Shown here: piece after piece, positions 24,004-36,087 of the stretch | Layout: every line of letters starts with the position of its first letter | How positions within the stretch are numbered: the first letter of the stretch is position 1 | From: Seriola aureovittata | Lineage: Eukaryota; Chordata; Actinopteri; Carangiformes; Carangidae | DNA: 64,000 bases | Assembly: GCF_021018895.1 (NCBI RefSeq) | Contig: NC_079379.1 | Coordinates: forward strand, 25,684,842-25,748,841 | Reading direction: 5' to 3' | Position numbers and translations under genes: made by a program | Notes under the pieces: generated by a model | Seen by the model: the letters and a program-made list of their open reading frames with translations, nothing else | The model's database searches: none | Told to the model about the DNA's origin: nothing

Positions 24004-25248
24004 GTGAGGAACACCAAACACAGCTACCTGCTTTTAGTACCAGTGAGTCTCAGTGAGTGATCCATGCAGAGCGATCAGGTCACATTACAAGCAAAGGCTG
24101 CAGCAGCTGATTTCACTGATTCCTTCAGTAGAGAGGATGAACTCTTTCAGGACTTGAGGACTGACGTGGACAGTTGACTCTCTGTGGGACACGACTTGTC
24201 CCTTTTTGGTCGATAACATGTAAAAAAAGAAAAAGACGTTGTGACAGGTCACTGTGACATCTCACGGTTGGGTGTTATGTCTGAGCCATAGTCTACAACC
24301 TCAAAAGATTCAGTTTACAAAGATATAAAATAGAAAATGCAGCAAATCCTGACATTTGAGAGGCTGGAAGGAGCAAATGTTTGGTTTAATAATAGATGAT
24401 TAAGGGACTAAATGTTCCAGTCCTACATTTCTACATTTCTCAAAGGATTTTGGCCTCCATCTTTTATGTGATTAGAGTTTCAGACTGATTCCTGATAAAC
24501 TGATAAATACTTCTCCACTATGACTCCTGAAGTAAGAGAAAAAAAGAAGATGTTGTTGCAGGATAAAGTCTCACTGAAAACTCTCATTACTGGTGATTTA
24601 CATATCGACACACAGTAATACTCTCCAGATACTGAGGTAGAGAACAGATAGAGGGGCAGAAAATGTAGTGAGTTTATACAAAGACAGAAAATGGAGACCG
24701 GTCCCTGACCTCTGGAAACGGTTCTTTGGGCTCAGAGCAGATTTAAAACGTAACATCAGCTCTGGTGGGCGTGTCCTGCACTGGGGAGTATGGGTATTAG
24801 ATGTGATAGGACGTGACATTTATGCATTTACACGGTGAGCTGTTATCCTGCAGTCTGCCACGACTCTCATCAGAGAGATTGTGGGTCTGTGATGTGAAAA
24901 GAGGACAGGGTGTGCCGGGCCTGGCGCTCACCACAGAGCAGGGTAGTGTTTTTGTGCAGAGCTCCCATATTACTTGTATATTGGCACATTGTGTGTAGCA
25001 GAGCCAGTCTAAGCCACAGAAGGGCAGCGAATGTGAATGTGGGAACAACTTGTGGAAAAGCAAACAGAAAAAAGCACAGAGCTGTTTTTTAAATTTTGGT
25101 GGAGCCCAGCGCAAAGTTGTTTTTCTCCATTTTAAATGCTGCACACAGTCACTGACTAAACCATTGCACTTGGCTTTGGTCATTTACAGTAATGTACAAT
25201 CCTCCAAGCTGTGAGTCTGTTATATATAATGGCTATATAGCCTATTTA

Positions 25249-25282
25249 TGTATGTATGTATGTGTGTGTGTGTGTGTGTGTG
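25249..25282. repeat. (TATG)n/(TG)n microsatellite
   Basis: TATG units followed by a TG run. Confidence 0.9.
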
Positions 25283-25524
25283 TTATTTATTGTCTAGATC
25301 AGTTAAAGGATCTCAGACTGCCCTAGTAAATAAAGCCTACAATAGAAGAAAGAACCAGTTTCCTAGTGAGTCTTTAACTCTGATACATACAGAATAATTA
25401 TCTGGATAAATTATCTTAATTGATCATTTATTCATTTAAAAAACGGAGGAATAACTTACCTTAGCATGAATGTTTCAGGGCTCAAAGACTGTCACAGTCT
25501 TTTAAACAGGTGGTTTAGGTGCAA

Positions 25525-26175
25525 ACATGATAGCTGAGTTAGCAAACATTAGCTAACATAATGCGACAATTGGATAACATTAGCTACCATTAGCTAACAT
25601 AAGTTGCCATAAGCAACTGAATGCCAACTGACATTATCTGACATAAGTTACTGTTGCCTAACATTAGCTAACATCAGTGAATATTAACTACTATAAACGA
25701 CTGTATTTTAGCTAACATTAGCTAACATAAGGGTCTGTTGGCTAACATCAGCTACCACAAGTAACTGGATATTAGCTCACATTAGCTACTATAACTGACT
25801 GAGATCAGCATGGCAGCCACATTAAATTAGGGTACCTGATGTTAGCTAAACAAAGATATATTTTGCTTCAGTTTTGCTAACTCTTCTCTACTTGGGACTT
25901 TAGTTCACATAAGCAACTGGATGTTAGCTGACATCAGCTAAGGTATGATAAGAAGCTAGATGTTAGTTAACAGTGGCTAACATATTGTGCTAATGATAGC
26001 TGATGTTAGCTAATTTTAGCCAGTACAAGCAACTGACCTTAGTTAGCTAATGTTATCTGATATTAGCTAGCTACAAACATGGATGTTACCCTAACCCTAA
26101 CAGAAGTCATGGTAGTTAATGTTAGCTGATGTTATCTAACTTTAGCCATAAGATTGGCTAACATTAGCCATATTA
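25525..26175. repeat. Degenerate tandem repeat rich in ATTAGCTAAC / ATAAGCAACTG
   Basis: Recurring ACATTAGCTAACATAAG and CAACTGGATGTTAGCTAACA phrases with heavy divergence. Looks like an old minisatellite built on the TTAGC motif. Period irregular. Confidence 0.7.
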
Positions 26176-27657
26176 GCTTATGGTAGCGTAGGGCTACATA
26201 TTGCTTACAGACATTACTGAGGCAATTTGCTGACTTTAACTGTTCTCTGTTTATCCAGAGGTTGTGATTTTGGCCATTTTCTGTAAAGGTCAAGTGAGCT
26301 TGTCTGATTAATTTAGCATTCAAACAGAGTGATGCTTCATTAAATGAAGTCTCCGTGACCTGATACAGGAGGGAAAATGTTCCTGTTTATTCAACTGTTT
26401 AACTGGTTCCAGCATCTCAGACCAGATCATCCCTGCAGGAGACAGAGAGTAATTATATGCTGGATGAGCCTTTGATACCTTGAGGTGTTTTTTTCTGACA
26501 CATCAGCTCCAGCCATCACAGAAATGAGCTAAGGTGCATTTTAGTAGGTAAATAGGCAGCAGGCGCCAGGAGCTTAGAGGACTGTGCGGTTCACTGCAAA
26601 GGAGGGAGTGATAAAGTGAGTCAGAGCCGGAGGCTGAGAGGAGAGGCCTGTCAATCACCCTGAACACACATATATCCACACAGCAGCAGCCATGTTGACC
26701 AACACCTCTTCTCCACCAACAGGCCTGAAGGCTCAGCTGAGGAACGCTATGAAAAAGGCTTTGGTGATAACATGGAAAATGAAATGTGCTTCTAATGAGT
26801 GTAATCATGTTATTGGAGAGATTAAATTAACTTTCCCTCCAATCTGTGGTTATCAAAGTGGTGCAATTTTCTGCAGTTGTTCCTGTTAAACAGAAAGATT
26901 TTCACTGTTACTGTGAGTGAGTCAGTTACTGCAGCATTCACACAAGTTTCTGTAGTTTCCTTTTAAAGCCAAACATCAACATCGTGGTGAAAGTGAAGTA
27001 TTGTTGTAGTGGAGGAAGTTATTTCAGGTGCTCAAGGTTCACAAAGTAAAAGTCCCTTAATTTTGATTGGATGGACGTGAAACTCTGGGTTGAATTTTGT
27101 ATGTTAATTTGTCTCTTTGGTAAGAAGTCAAAGATAAATTCAACTAGTTCATAAATGTTGAATCTTCTCCAACACACAACACTTTATTCCCCAGATGTTT
27201 TGACTGTCTTGAACACAAAATTACAAATTTTACTCTTTCAACATAAAATCACAGAAACTCAAATCTTTTGACCTCAACACTAGAATTCATTTCAAATAAA
27301 AAATATCTGAGGAATAAATGAATTCAGTTCAAGTTTACAACCAGAGAACACATTTCTTTATAGAAACAGCAGCTGAAATTCAATATTTAAAGTTAGTCAC
27401 ATTAAAATTACAGAGAAAACCAGAGACAGAATTATTCGGACTGATGATATAAATGTTAGAATTATCAGGAGACTTGTGTTTCTACGTTGAGGAAAAAGAT
27501 GGTTGTTGTTGATGTGGAGTCTTAACCCTGACCTTTGACCTTTGGTCTTCAAAACACCAAACTGAGTCTTGTTTACTGCTGTTGTTGTTTGTGACAATTT
27601 GTTGATGACAGGCTGCGAGTGTTGACTCACTGACTCAGGCTGCGTGAGCTGAAACCA

Positions 27658-27659
<2 letters not shown>

Positions 27660-27714
<55 letters not shown>
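27660..27714. repeat. (CA)n microsatellite
   Basis: About 27 CA units in nedd9 intron 2. Confidence 0.95.
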
Positions 27715-27718
<4 letters not shown>

Positions 27719-28899
27719 CATACTCTCCTGTTGCTGCATCCTCGGGTTTGCAGCCAACCCCCCCAGTGCAGATCCAGATTGGCGACTGGTTATTTTCTCT
27801 CCGTGGGGTGGGGGGGTGCGCTCTCATTGAGGTTTGGCTCTCTCTCTTTGGCTCTTTAGTTTCATGCTGTGGTCTTGTCCTTGAGTGACCCTCCTGGGGG
27901 GAGGGAGCTTCATGTAGAATATTTTCATCTCCCGTCAAAACACAGTGAAGTTCAGCTCTTTCACTCAGCTGACCTGCAGCTGCAGCACGATACAGTGATC
28001 AGAGCGTAGGAATACGGTAGTTCAGCAGCTGAGGAAATGTAGTCCCAAAGGAAAGAACTGTTTTAACAGGAAGATAAAGCTGGAAGCTGAGACCAGGAGA
28101 GACCTTGTACCTCCATCAATCATTCTGTTGTTTGAGACCTGCTTTCCATTTCTCTGCTTGTCTTTATTTTAAGGAGTGTCTGTCTCACTCCGTCAGTCTC
28201 TCCTCAGTTTCCTGTGACTCAGGCACTGAGGTCACGGCGTTCAGAGGCGTGTTGGGTTCAGAGTTCAAAGACCTGCGCCGAGGATCTTATCTACTCCCAC
28301 CAGACGCCTTTTCATTCCTCACTTCCTGCTTTCATGAGCTCTGCTCCTTCTATGGGCATTTTCTCTGTTCACTGTGTCATAGCCATAGATCCAATCTGCT
28401 CATTGGTGCCCTTAAGAGATGGTGGGGGGTGGCAACAAAAGGTTTAATAAACTCCCACACAACTCCAGGAAGTGCTGTGATAACTGTTTATGGGTCATCC
28501 ACCTTGATAAGCCTTCTGGAATGAAAGGCCTATTTGTTTCTTCGGCCATATTTTCTCTGTCTGATCAGCAGCACTGATCCCAGCTCCAGATTAGTGACTG
28601 ATTTCTTCCTGAAGCAGGTCGGCTCCTTCACATTCTTGTCTGCTCGCCATTGTCGCAGTTGTGATGAATCGCCGGCCCAGAAGATTTGACGGAGGGGGCG
28701 GGGTCATAAATCAGCTGTAAAACAGTGTCTGCTGTAGGTGTGAGAGCTGAAGGAAGTTTTTCCTGTTGAGTAAGGCGAAACAGGAAATGCTTCTCTGAAA
28801 GTTCACATTTTCAGCTACTGACACACATTTTCTTTTTTTTATCAAACCAGCTGTAAAAACCCAGAGTCTCAGTTTCATACAGAAGACCAGCAGCAGCTG

Positions 28900-29260
28900 T
28901 GTAGATGAAATATCTCAACGATTACTGAATGATGTTCAGACGTTCCTACTGAGTTTTCACGTGGTGCCAACACGTTGTCGACATTTGTGGGTTTCATTGA
29001 AATATGTCAAGAACTATGAAAAGTATTTCTGTTGAACTTTGGTTCTGGTTTTAATGTTCCCCTCAGGATTCTTTGAAGTAACTCTGGTGACTACACATGA
29101 CTTTCCATTGAGGGTTGAACCAGTTTGTTTATGACCAAACACACCCATCTGTCAGCTGGTAATAAGCACGTTAGCATGATGCCATGTTAAACTAAGATGG
29201 TGAGCAGAGTTAATGTTAGCATTTAGCTTAAAGCGCTGTGTCTGAGCCTCACAGAGCAAC
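28900..29260 (-). repeat. Dispersed teleost repeat, reverse copy (TCAACAACTATTGGATGGA family)
   Basis: On the - strand it shares landmarks with the copies at 50990-51140 and 63130-63312: TTAGCATGCTAAC-like start, a GACCAAA/CAAACTGG stretch, a block corresponding to CATCCTCTGGGGA and an end in GTTGAGATATTTCA. Strongly diverged. Confidence 0.4.
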
Positions 29261-29877
29261 CTGTTCCCTGTTCAGTTTTATTTTGAAGGGTAGTTCTTCT
29301 TCTTTGTCAGAGCTTTATCTTGTGTTGTTTCCTCGCAGTCTGACATGTGCAGTCGTCACATCATCACACGCAGAAGAAGAAGCTGTTTGATGAGCCATGA
29401 TCCTTATTGGAGCTAAAATCAGTGCGTTCTCATTAAGCTCCTGTCTGTTTGGCTTTAGTGTCATGGAGACGGCCGAAGGCCTCGCAGGATTCAGCACTTA
29501 ATTACCTGCATTAATTAGTTTGGCTCTTTAATAGGCTTCTGCAGCTCGGAGCGGGGGAGGGGACATGATGGAGGAAAACATCTCTGTGCCGTGATTCAGC
29601 AGAGCAGAGGAGGACGGGTCATTACAGAGCACAAACACACCCACATTCAAAACACCAGAGTCGCCTCACATGTGACTGATGGAGGGGTCAGTCTGAGATC
29701 TCAGTGTCCTACAGTGACCCTCATGAACAGGTGAACAGAGGTAGAAACAGCTCGTCTGATTGGTGGAGAGGGGGAAAAGAGAGGAGAGGAGGAGGAGTTC
29801 AGTTCGTCACCGTCTGTAACCTGAAGTCTGGTGAAGAGCCTCATCAGGGTCATTGATTTGTGTCTGCAGGTCATTAG

Positions 29878-29878
<1 letters not shown>

Positions 29879-29916
<38 letters not shown>
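29879..29916. repeat. (TG)n microsatellite
   Basis: About 19 TG units. Confidence 0.95.
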
Positions 29917-29917
<1 letters not shown>

Positions 29918-31797
29918 CCAATGAAAAGGTGTGAAATGATGATTTCCTGTGAATGTCGTCACACAGCAGCTGTTATCTGTTGGTGTGTAGAAATGAACCC
30001 GGTCTGAAAATATCATGATGAAGGAAAAACCAACATTCAGTTTATTGTAATTGTTCATAATGTCTCTGTTAACAGCTTTAACTGGAACACATTCTGCCAG
30101 AAGATGTTCCCCATTAGGTGTTTGATGATGATGATGATGATGATGAACATGTTGACTGGTGTTTATCTGGTTGAGACTCTAAAGGCCAAAACATCAAATT
30201 CATATCATTTTCCATTATTAGGTACACCTGGATAAAACTGAACACGTCTAATGCAACAGTCTGTGTGAGGATGTTACAGCCTGTAGTTTGTGCTGCTGTT
30301 GAACTGTATTATTTTATACACAGAGGTGTTTGTCAATAATAATAATAATAACAACATAAACATCAGTTTTATCTTTAACAGATTCATATTGTCATAATAT
30401 GATTGAATGATTGATCTCCAGAGCCACAGACACATGCTGAGCCTCCATCAGGTCAGAGTGAGTCTGTAACAGTCTCATGGGGCAGTTGTTGACGTGACGA
30501 CGCCTCACAAAGGAAGTAAAGTCTTACCTGCCAACACCTGAGCCGCCATGATGCTGAGTAAACACGGAGTGGCTGACAGAGCTGTGAGTTTAAACCTCTT
30601 CAGCCCCTGAGTCTCCATGAAGGAATCCATCACTGAGTGAACAAGTGTTTGCTCGCTGGCCTCAGCTCTTAATGATGTCATCGCTCTGTAAAAGGACTGG
30701 CCTCTGCCGCCATTCAAGAGCCAACCTCATTGGATGAGGTAAATATTTACCCAGCGGCAATTATGGCAGCGTTGAGCTGCCTCGCAGCCGCGGCCTGCTG
30801 GGTAAACAGAGGGAGTGATGGGAAATAAATGAGCAGTGTGCATCTGGCAGCAGCTCAGAGCGAAGACACGTACCTGAGGAAAAGGTCAGCGAGGTCTTTG
30901 ACTGACATTTCGCCGCCATCTGTGTGTGACAGCTGAGTCGTCAGCACACAGGCTCCACCCACAAGCTCTGTAGACCCTGTAGTGGACTCTGTAGACTCTG
31001 TAGACCCTGTAGTGGACTCTGTAGACCCTGTAGTGGACTCTGTAGACCCTGTAGACCTTGTAGTGGACTCTGTAGACCCTGTAGACCCTGTAGACTCTGT
31101 AGTGGACTCTGTAGACTCTGTAGACCCTGTAGTGGACTCTGTAGACCCTGTAGACTCTGTAGACCCTGTAGTGGACTCTGTAGACTCTGTAGACCCTGTA
31201 GACCCTGTTGTGGACTCTGTAGACCCTGTAGTGGACCCTGTAGACCCTGTAGTGGACTCTGTAGACCCTGTAGACCCTGTAGTGGACTCTGTAGACCCTG
31301 TAGACTCTGTAGTGGACTCTGTAGACCCTGTAGTGGACTCTGTAGACCCTGTAGACCTTGTAGTGGACTCTGTAGACCCTGTAGACCCTGCAGTGGACTC
31401 TGTAGGCTCTGTAGTGGACTATGTAGACTCTGTAGTGGACCCTGTAGACCCTGTAGTGGACTCTGTGGACCCTGTAGACCCTGTAGTGGACCCTGTAGAC
31501 CCTGTTGTGGACTCTGTAGACCCTGTAGTGGACTCTGTAGACCCTGTAGTGGACCCTGTAGTGGACCCTGTAGACCCTGTAGTGGACTCTGTAGACCCTG
31601 TAGTGGACCCTGTAGTGGACTCTGTAGACCCTGTTGTGGACTCTGTAGACCCTGTAGTGGACTCTGTAGACCCTGTAGACCCTGTAGTGGACCCTGTTGA
31701 CCCTGTAGTGGACTCTGTAGACCCTGTAGAGGACCCTGTAGTGGACTCTGTAGACCCTGTAGTGGACCCTGTAGTGGACTATGTAGACCCTGTAGTG

Positions 31798-32276
31798 CAG
31801 CGGTCCCCAACCCCCGGTCCCCGGACCGGTACCGGTCCGTGGGTCGTTTGGTATCGGGCCGCACAGAAAGAAAAAATAACTTACATTATTTCCTTTTTAT
31901 TTATTATCCAAGTCTGAACAAATGTTTTATTTTGAAAAATGACCGAATTTTGTCCGTTACATCCGTCGTTGTTTTGTGGTGTATCTTATTTTGAAGGCAT
32001 GTTTAAGCGTTACCATAGCGACCAGAGAGCGTTAGTGGGCAGAGAGGATGTTACTCTTATGATGTTTTTGGCGCATGTCAGGAGGACGCTGCTAATAAAG
32101 TTACATACAAGTACACAGTGGATTCAAGTTTATTATTATATTTACAAAATACCCCAGTTTTTGTGTTGGTCTTATTATTTTATTTTGTTGTATTTATCCG
32201 CCACACCTTGACAACCGGTCCGTGAAAATATTGTCTGACAACCGGTCCGTGGCACGAAAAAGGTTGGGGACCGCTG
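31798..32276. mobile_element. Non-autonomous hAT-type DNA transposon (479 bp)
   Basis: Ends are inverted repeats: the left begins CAGCGGTCCCCAACC and the right ends GGTTGGGGACCGCTG. It is flanked by a perfect 8-bp target duplication, CTGTAGTG (31790-31797 and 32277-32284). The 8-bp duplication and CAG...CTG ends are hallmarks of the hAT superfamily. Subterminal copies of ACCGGTCCGTG occur near both ends, likely transposase-binding repeats. No transposase is encoded; the short internal open frame has no recognisable domain. It is inserted inside the minisatellite. Confidence 0.92.
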
Positions 32277-33217
32277 CTGTAGTGGACCCTGTAGACCCTG
32301 TAGTGGAACCTGTAGACCCTGTAGACCCTGTAGTGGACCCTGTAGACCTTGTATTGGACCCTGTAGACCTTGTACTGGACCCTGTAGACCCTGTAGACCC
32401 TGTAGTGGACCCTGTAGACCCTGTAGTGGAACCTGTAGACCCTGTAGACCTTGTACTGGACCCTGTAGACCCTGTAGACCTTGTACTGGACCCTGTAGAC
32501 CCTGTAGACCTTGTATTGGACCCTGTAGACCTTGTACTGGACCCTGTAGACCCTGTAAACCTTGTATTGGACCCTGTAGACCTTGTACTGGACCCTGTAG
32601 ACCCTGTAGACCCTGTAGTGGACCCTGTAGACCTTGTATTGGACCCTGTAGTGGACCCTGTAGACCCTGTAGTGGACCCTGTAGACCCTGTAGACCTTGT
32701 ATTGGACCCTGTAGACCTTGTACTGGACCCTGTAGACCCTGTAGACCCTGTAGACCCTGTAGTGGACCCTGTAGACCCTGTAGTGGACCCTGTAGACCCT
32801 GTAGACCTTGTATTGGACCCTGTAGACCCTGTAGTGGACTCTGTAGACCCTGTAGACCCTGTAGTGGACCCTGTAGACCTTGTATTGGACCCAGTGGACC
32901 CTGTAGACCCTGTAGTGGACTCTGTAGACCCTGTAGTGGACCCTGTAGACCTTGTATTGGACCCAGTGGACCCTGTAGACCCTGTAGTGGACCCTGTAGA
33001 CCCTGTAGTGGACTCTGTAGACTCTGTAGACCCTGTAGTGGACTCTGTAGACCCTGTAGTGGACCCTGTAGACCCTGTAGTGGACTCTGTAGACTCTGTA
33101 GACCCTGTAGTGGACTCTGTAGACCCTGTAGTGGACCCTGTAGACCCTGTAGTGGACCCTGTAGACCCTGTAGTGGACCCTGTAGACTCTGTATACCCTG
33201 TAGTGGACCCTGTAGAC

Positions 33218-34060
33218 TAGGGTTGCACGGTATACCGGTACCAGTATAGTACCGCGATACTAGAGTTTTGAAAACGGTACTATACCGGCATTTAAAAACA
33301 AACGGTACTTTTATTTCATTTTATTGAATGCAAATGAATTGGTAAATTGGAGCCTGTCTCTTTAAGCACAGCGAGGCCAGCGAGTGTGACGTAGTTGCCC
33401 GAGAGGATGTAAGCCGCGTCCCACGCGCACTCGCATGTTTAGACTGAGGAGGAGAGAGAAACGACAAGTTGCGTCTTAGACAGACGGAGCGGGTTGAAGA
33501 AAATACAGTAGATAGAGATGGCAGCTGCAGAAAAGCCCGAACTTGTGGTCAAAATGGGGCCCGAAGTTCGGTGTGGAAATATTTCGGGTTCAAACCGAAC
33601 GATAAAGGCGAGCCACTGAACCCAGAGGCACCGCAGTGCAAGCGGTGCTACAAAGTGTGTCTCGCAGAAGGAGGCAACACTTCAAACCTGTCGAAACATT
33701 TAAAGGACAACCATGCGGACTTGTTCCGAGACTTCAGTCAAGAACGACAGGTGATAATGTTGTTCACCTGTTCACTGCACTGTAATGTCAATGAAAGAAG
33801 TACAAAGTCCCTCCCAGCCCAGTAGTAAACCTACAGTAGCCTGCAAACAGAGAGCTAAAACATGTCCATGGTTAATAAATACATTAAAAAATATATTTTT
33901 AAAAATTAAATTACATTCTTTAAATATTTAAATAACCCATTAAGGCAATACATAATATAATGAAATATTTTTTACAAAAAGTATCGAAAAGTATCGAAAA
34001 GTATCGAAATACATATTGGTATCGGTATCGAAACAGAAATTTGGTATCGTGACAACCCTA
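33218..34060 (+). mobile_element. Deleted hAT-type transposon carrying a BED zinc-finger exon (843 bp)
   Basis: Begins TAGGGTTGCACGGTATACC and ends GGTATCGTGACAACCCTA, giving imperfect inverted termini (TAGGGTTG at both ends). It is flanked by a perfect 8-bp target duplication, CTGTAGAC (33210-33217 and 34061-34068). Subterminal GGTATCG/GTATCGAAAA motifs are repeated near the right end. It retains the transposase 5' region with a BED finger but lacks the catalytic RNase-H-like and dimerisation parts, so it is non-autonomous. Inserted in the same minisatellite as the 479-bp element. Confidence 0.92.
33518..33754 (+). pseudogene. Remnant of hAT transposase first exon (BED zinc finger)
   Basis: The frame covering 33469-33825 encodes SSVWKYFGF, then CKRC and HLKDNH, which give the Cys-x2-Cys ... 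His-x4-His arrangement of a BED finger with the aromatic VWKYF motif typical of ZBED/hAT transposases. A natural-looking start (ATG GCA GCT GCA, at 33518) is one frame away from the BED frame, which suggests a small indel near the A run at 33551-33554. After the finger, CAG|GTGATA could be a decayed splice donor. No catalytic domain follows. Start and end given are approximate. Confidence 0.7.
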
Positions 34061-34935
34061 CTGTAGACTCTGTAGTGGACTCTGTAGACCCTGTAGTGGA
34101 CCCTTTAGACCTTGTATTGGACCCTGTAGACCCTGTAGTGGACCCTGTAGACCCTGTAGTGGACTCTGTAGACCCTGTAGACCTTGTATTGGACTCTGTA
34201 GACCCTGTAGTGGACCCTTTAGACCTTGTATTGGACCCTGTAGACCCTGTAGTGGACCCTGTAGACCCTGTAGTGGACTCTGTAGACCCTGTAGACCTTG
34301 TATTGGACTCTGTAGACCCTGTAGTGGACCCTGTAGTGGACCCTGTAGACCCTGTAGTGGACCCTGTAGACCCTGTAGACCTAGTATTGGACCCTGTAGA
34401 CCCTGTAGACCTAGTATTGGACCCTGTAGACCCTGTAGTGGACCCTGTAGACCCTGTAGACCTTGTATTGGACCCTGTAGACCCTGTAGTGGACCCTGTA
34501 GACCTTGTATTGGACTCTGTAGACCCTGTAGTGGACCCTGTAGACCCTGTAGTGGACCCTGTAGACCTAGTATTGGACCCTGTAGTGGACCCTGTAGACC
34601 TAGTATTGGACCCTGTAGACCCTGTAGACCTAGTATTGGACCCTGTAGACCCTGTAGACCTAGTATTGGACCCTGTAGACCCTGTAGACCTAGTATTGGA
34701 CTCTGTAGACCCTGTAGTGGACCCTGTAGACCCTGTAGTGGACCCTGTAGACCCTGTATTGGACCCTGTAGACCCTGTAGACCTAGTATTGGACCCTGTA
34801 GACCCTGTAGTGGACCCTGTAGACCTTGTATTGGACTCTGTAGACCCTGTAGTGGACCCTGTAGACCCTGTAGTAGACCCTGTAGTGGACCCTGTAGACC
34901 CTGTAGACCTAGTATTGGACCCTGTAGACCCTGTT

Positions 34936-35395
34936 GGATGATGTATGCATAGACAGGAATTCCAACAATGGAGAAATCTTCAGGACCTGGTTCAGGCTGG
35001 ACTCATGAGAACCAGATGGACTCTGTTGGTCAGATGAATGGCATTCCTTTCCATACTAGGAGACCTAGAGACCCCCCCCCCCCCCTAAACATTAATCCTG
35101 CTAGAGTCTGAGGCTCCTGATGCTGCTCAGACAAAAGTGTCCACAGGAGATGGAGCAGGACATTCATTGGTCTGTGCAGAGACTCAGGTCAGGGTACCGG
35201 GACTAAACTGGGACCAGTCCGACCCCTCCCTGGAGGCTTGTCCTCTGCGTATGGTTCCTATTTTCCAGGTCTGTTAATGAACCCTGCTCGTTCCAATGTC
35301 ATGGGGGTGGGTGGGGGCAGAAGGGGGGGGACATTCCCAGAATTCCTCTCTGTCTGACGCAGCAAGGAGGTCTGCAGCTCTGGGGTGGGGGGTTT
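34936..35395. other. nedd9 intron 2, unique DNA between minisatellite and CT tract
   Basis: Non-coding DNA with a poly-C run near 35072-35085 and G runs near 35305-35330. No gene recognised. Confidence 0.5.
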
Positions 35396-35668
35396 GTCTC
35401 TCTCCCTCTCTCTCTGTCTCTGTCTCTCTCTCTCTGTCTGTCTCTCTGTCTCAGTCTGTCTCTCTGTCTCTGTCTCTGTCCATCTCTCTGTCTCTCTCTC
35501 TCTGTCTCTCTGTCTCTGTCCGTCTGTCTCTGTCTCTCTCTCTCTCTCTGTCTCTCTGTCTCTGTCCATCTCTCTGTCTCTCTGTCTCTGTCTCTCTGTC
35601 TCTGTCCGTCTCTCTCTGTCTCTGTCTGTCTATCTGTCTGTCTCTCTCTGTCTCTCTCTCTCTGTCCG

Positions 35669-35727
<59 letters not shown>

Positions 35728-35760
35728 GTCTCTCTCTCTCTCTCTCTCTGTCCGTCTCTC

Positions 35761-35791
<31 letters not shown>

Positions 35792-35892
35792 GTCTCAGTC
35801 CGTCTCTCTCTCTCTCTCTGTCTCTCTCTCTGTCTCAGTCCGTCTCTCTCTCTCTCTCTGTCTCTCTCTCTCTCTCTCTCCCTCTCTTTGTC
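35396..35892. repeat. CT-rich simple repeat, (TCTCTCTGTC)n
   Basis: About 500 bp of pure pyrimidine/G sequence from TCTC and TGTC units on the + (nedd9 sense) strand, ending about 96 bases before the exon 3 acceptor. Open frames through it (Ser/Leu/Val on +, Arg/Glu/Thr on -) are repeat artefacts. Confidence 0.95.
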
Positions 35893-35988
35893 TCTGGGTC
35901 TCTGAGGACAGCAGAGGACACACAGGAGTCAGAGGAGGGTGTTCAGCAGCTCTGATTGTTTTTCACTCCCCCTGCTGTGATTGGACAG

Positions 35989-36087
35989 GTGGTGACCCCG
36001 ACCAGAGTGGGACAGTCCTACACCTACAGCCCAGGCCAACACAACCAGCAAGACCTCTATGACATCCCCCCCAGCAGATCACAGGGG
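35989..36087 (+). CDS. nedd9: nedd9 coding exon 3 (YDIP motif)
   Basis: Encodes 33 residues (123-155) starting VVTPTRVGQSYTY and ending DLYDIPPSRSQG. Human NEDD9 has the counterpart KVITPVRTGHGYVY... leading to YDIPPS. Acceptor GGACAG, donor GGG|GTGAGT. Length 99 bases, phase 0 at both ends, so skipping would keep the frame and remove one YxxP site. Confidence 0.95.

Larger units (their letters stand above)
30969..34935. repeat. Minisatellite of 9/12-bp units (CTGTAGACC, CTGTAGTGGACC) split by two transposons
   Basis: Three sub-arrays (30969-31797, 32277-33217, 34061-34935), about 2.65 kb in total, made of CTGTAGACC and CTGTAGTGGACC/CTGTAGTGGACT units and, in the second and third parts, CTTGTATTGGAC or CTAGTATTGGAC variants. 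Unit lengths are multiples of three, so the + strand reads Val-Asp-Pro repeats without stops and the - strand reads Leu-Gln-Gly repeats. These are not genes. The arrays lie in nedd9 intron 2. Confidence 0.95.
24004..35988 (+). other. nedd9: nedd9 intron 2 (12 kb)
   Basis: Between donor GTGAGG at 24004 and acceptor TTGGACAG ending at 35988. It contains microsatellites, dispersed repeats, a large minisatellite with two hAT insertions and a 500-bp CT tract, each listed separately. No nested gene recognised. The 24.1-25.2 kb and 26.2-28.8 kb parts look like unique, non-coding DNA. Confidence 0.85.

Noticed and set aside
23590..24060. Single-exon gene reading of the SH3-containing frame (156 codons)
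   Set aside because: The SH3 part is nedd9 exon 2. Residues before the AG acceptor and after the GTGAGG donor are intronic.
31939..32211. 90-codon frame inside the 479-bp hAT element
   Set aside because: No recognisable transposase motif; the element is too short to be autonomous.
30941..34941. Val-Asp-Pro repeat open frames (+) and Leu-Gln-Gly/Ser-Pro-Leu-Gln frame (-)
   Set aside because: Products of 9/12-bp tandem units in nedd9 intron 2. The + frames are broken by transposon insertions, and there are no unique segments or gene signals.
35258..36062. Ser/Leu/Val-rich (+) and Arg/Glu/Thr-rich (-) open frames
   Set aside because: Translation of a CT-rich simple repeat upstream of nedd9 exon 3. 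The real exon uses a different, short segment with its own splice sites.
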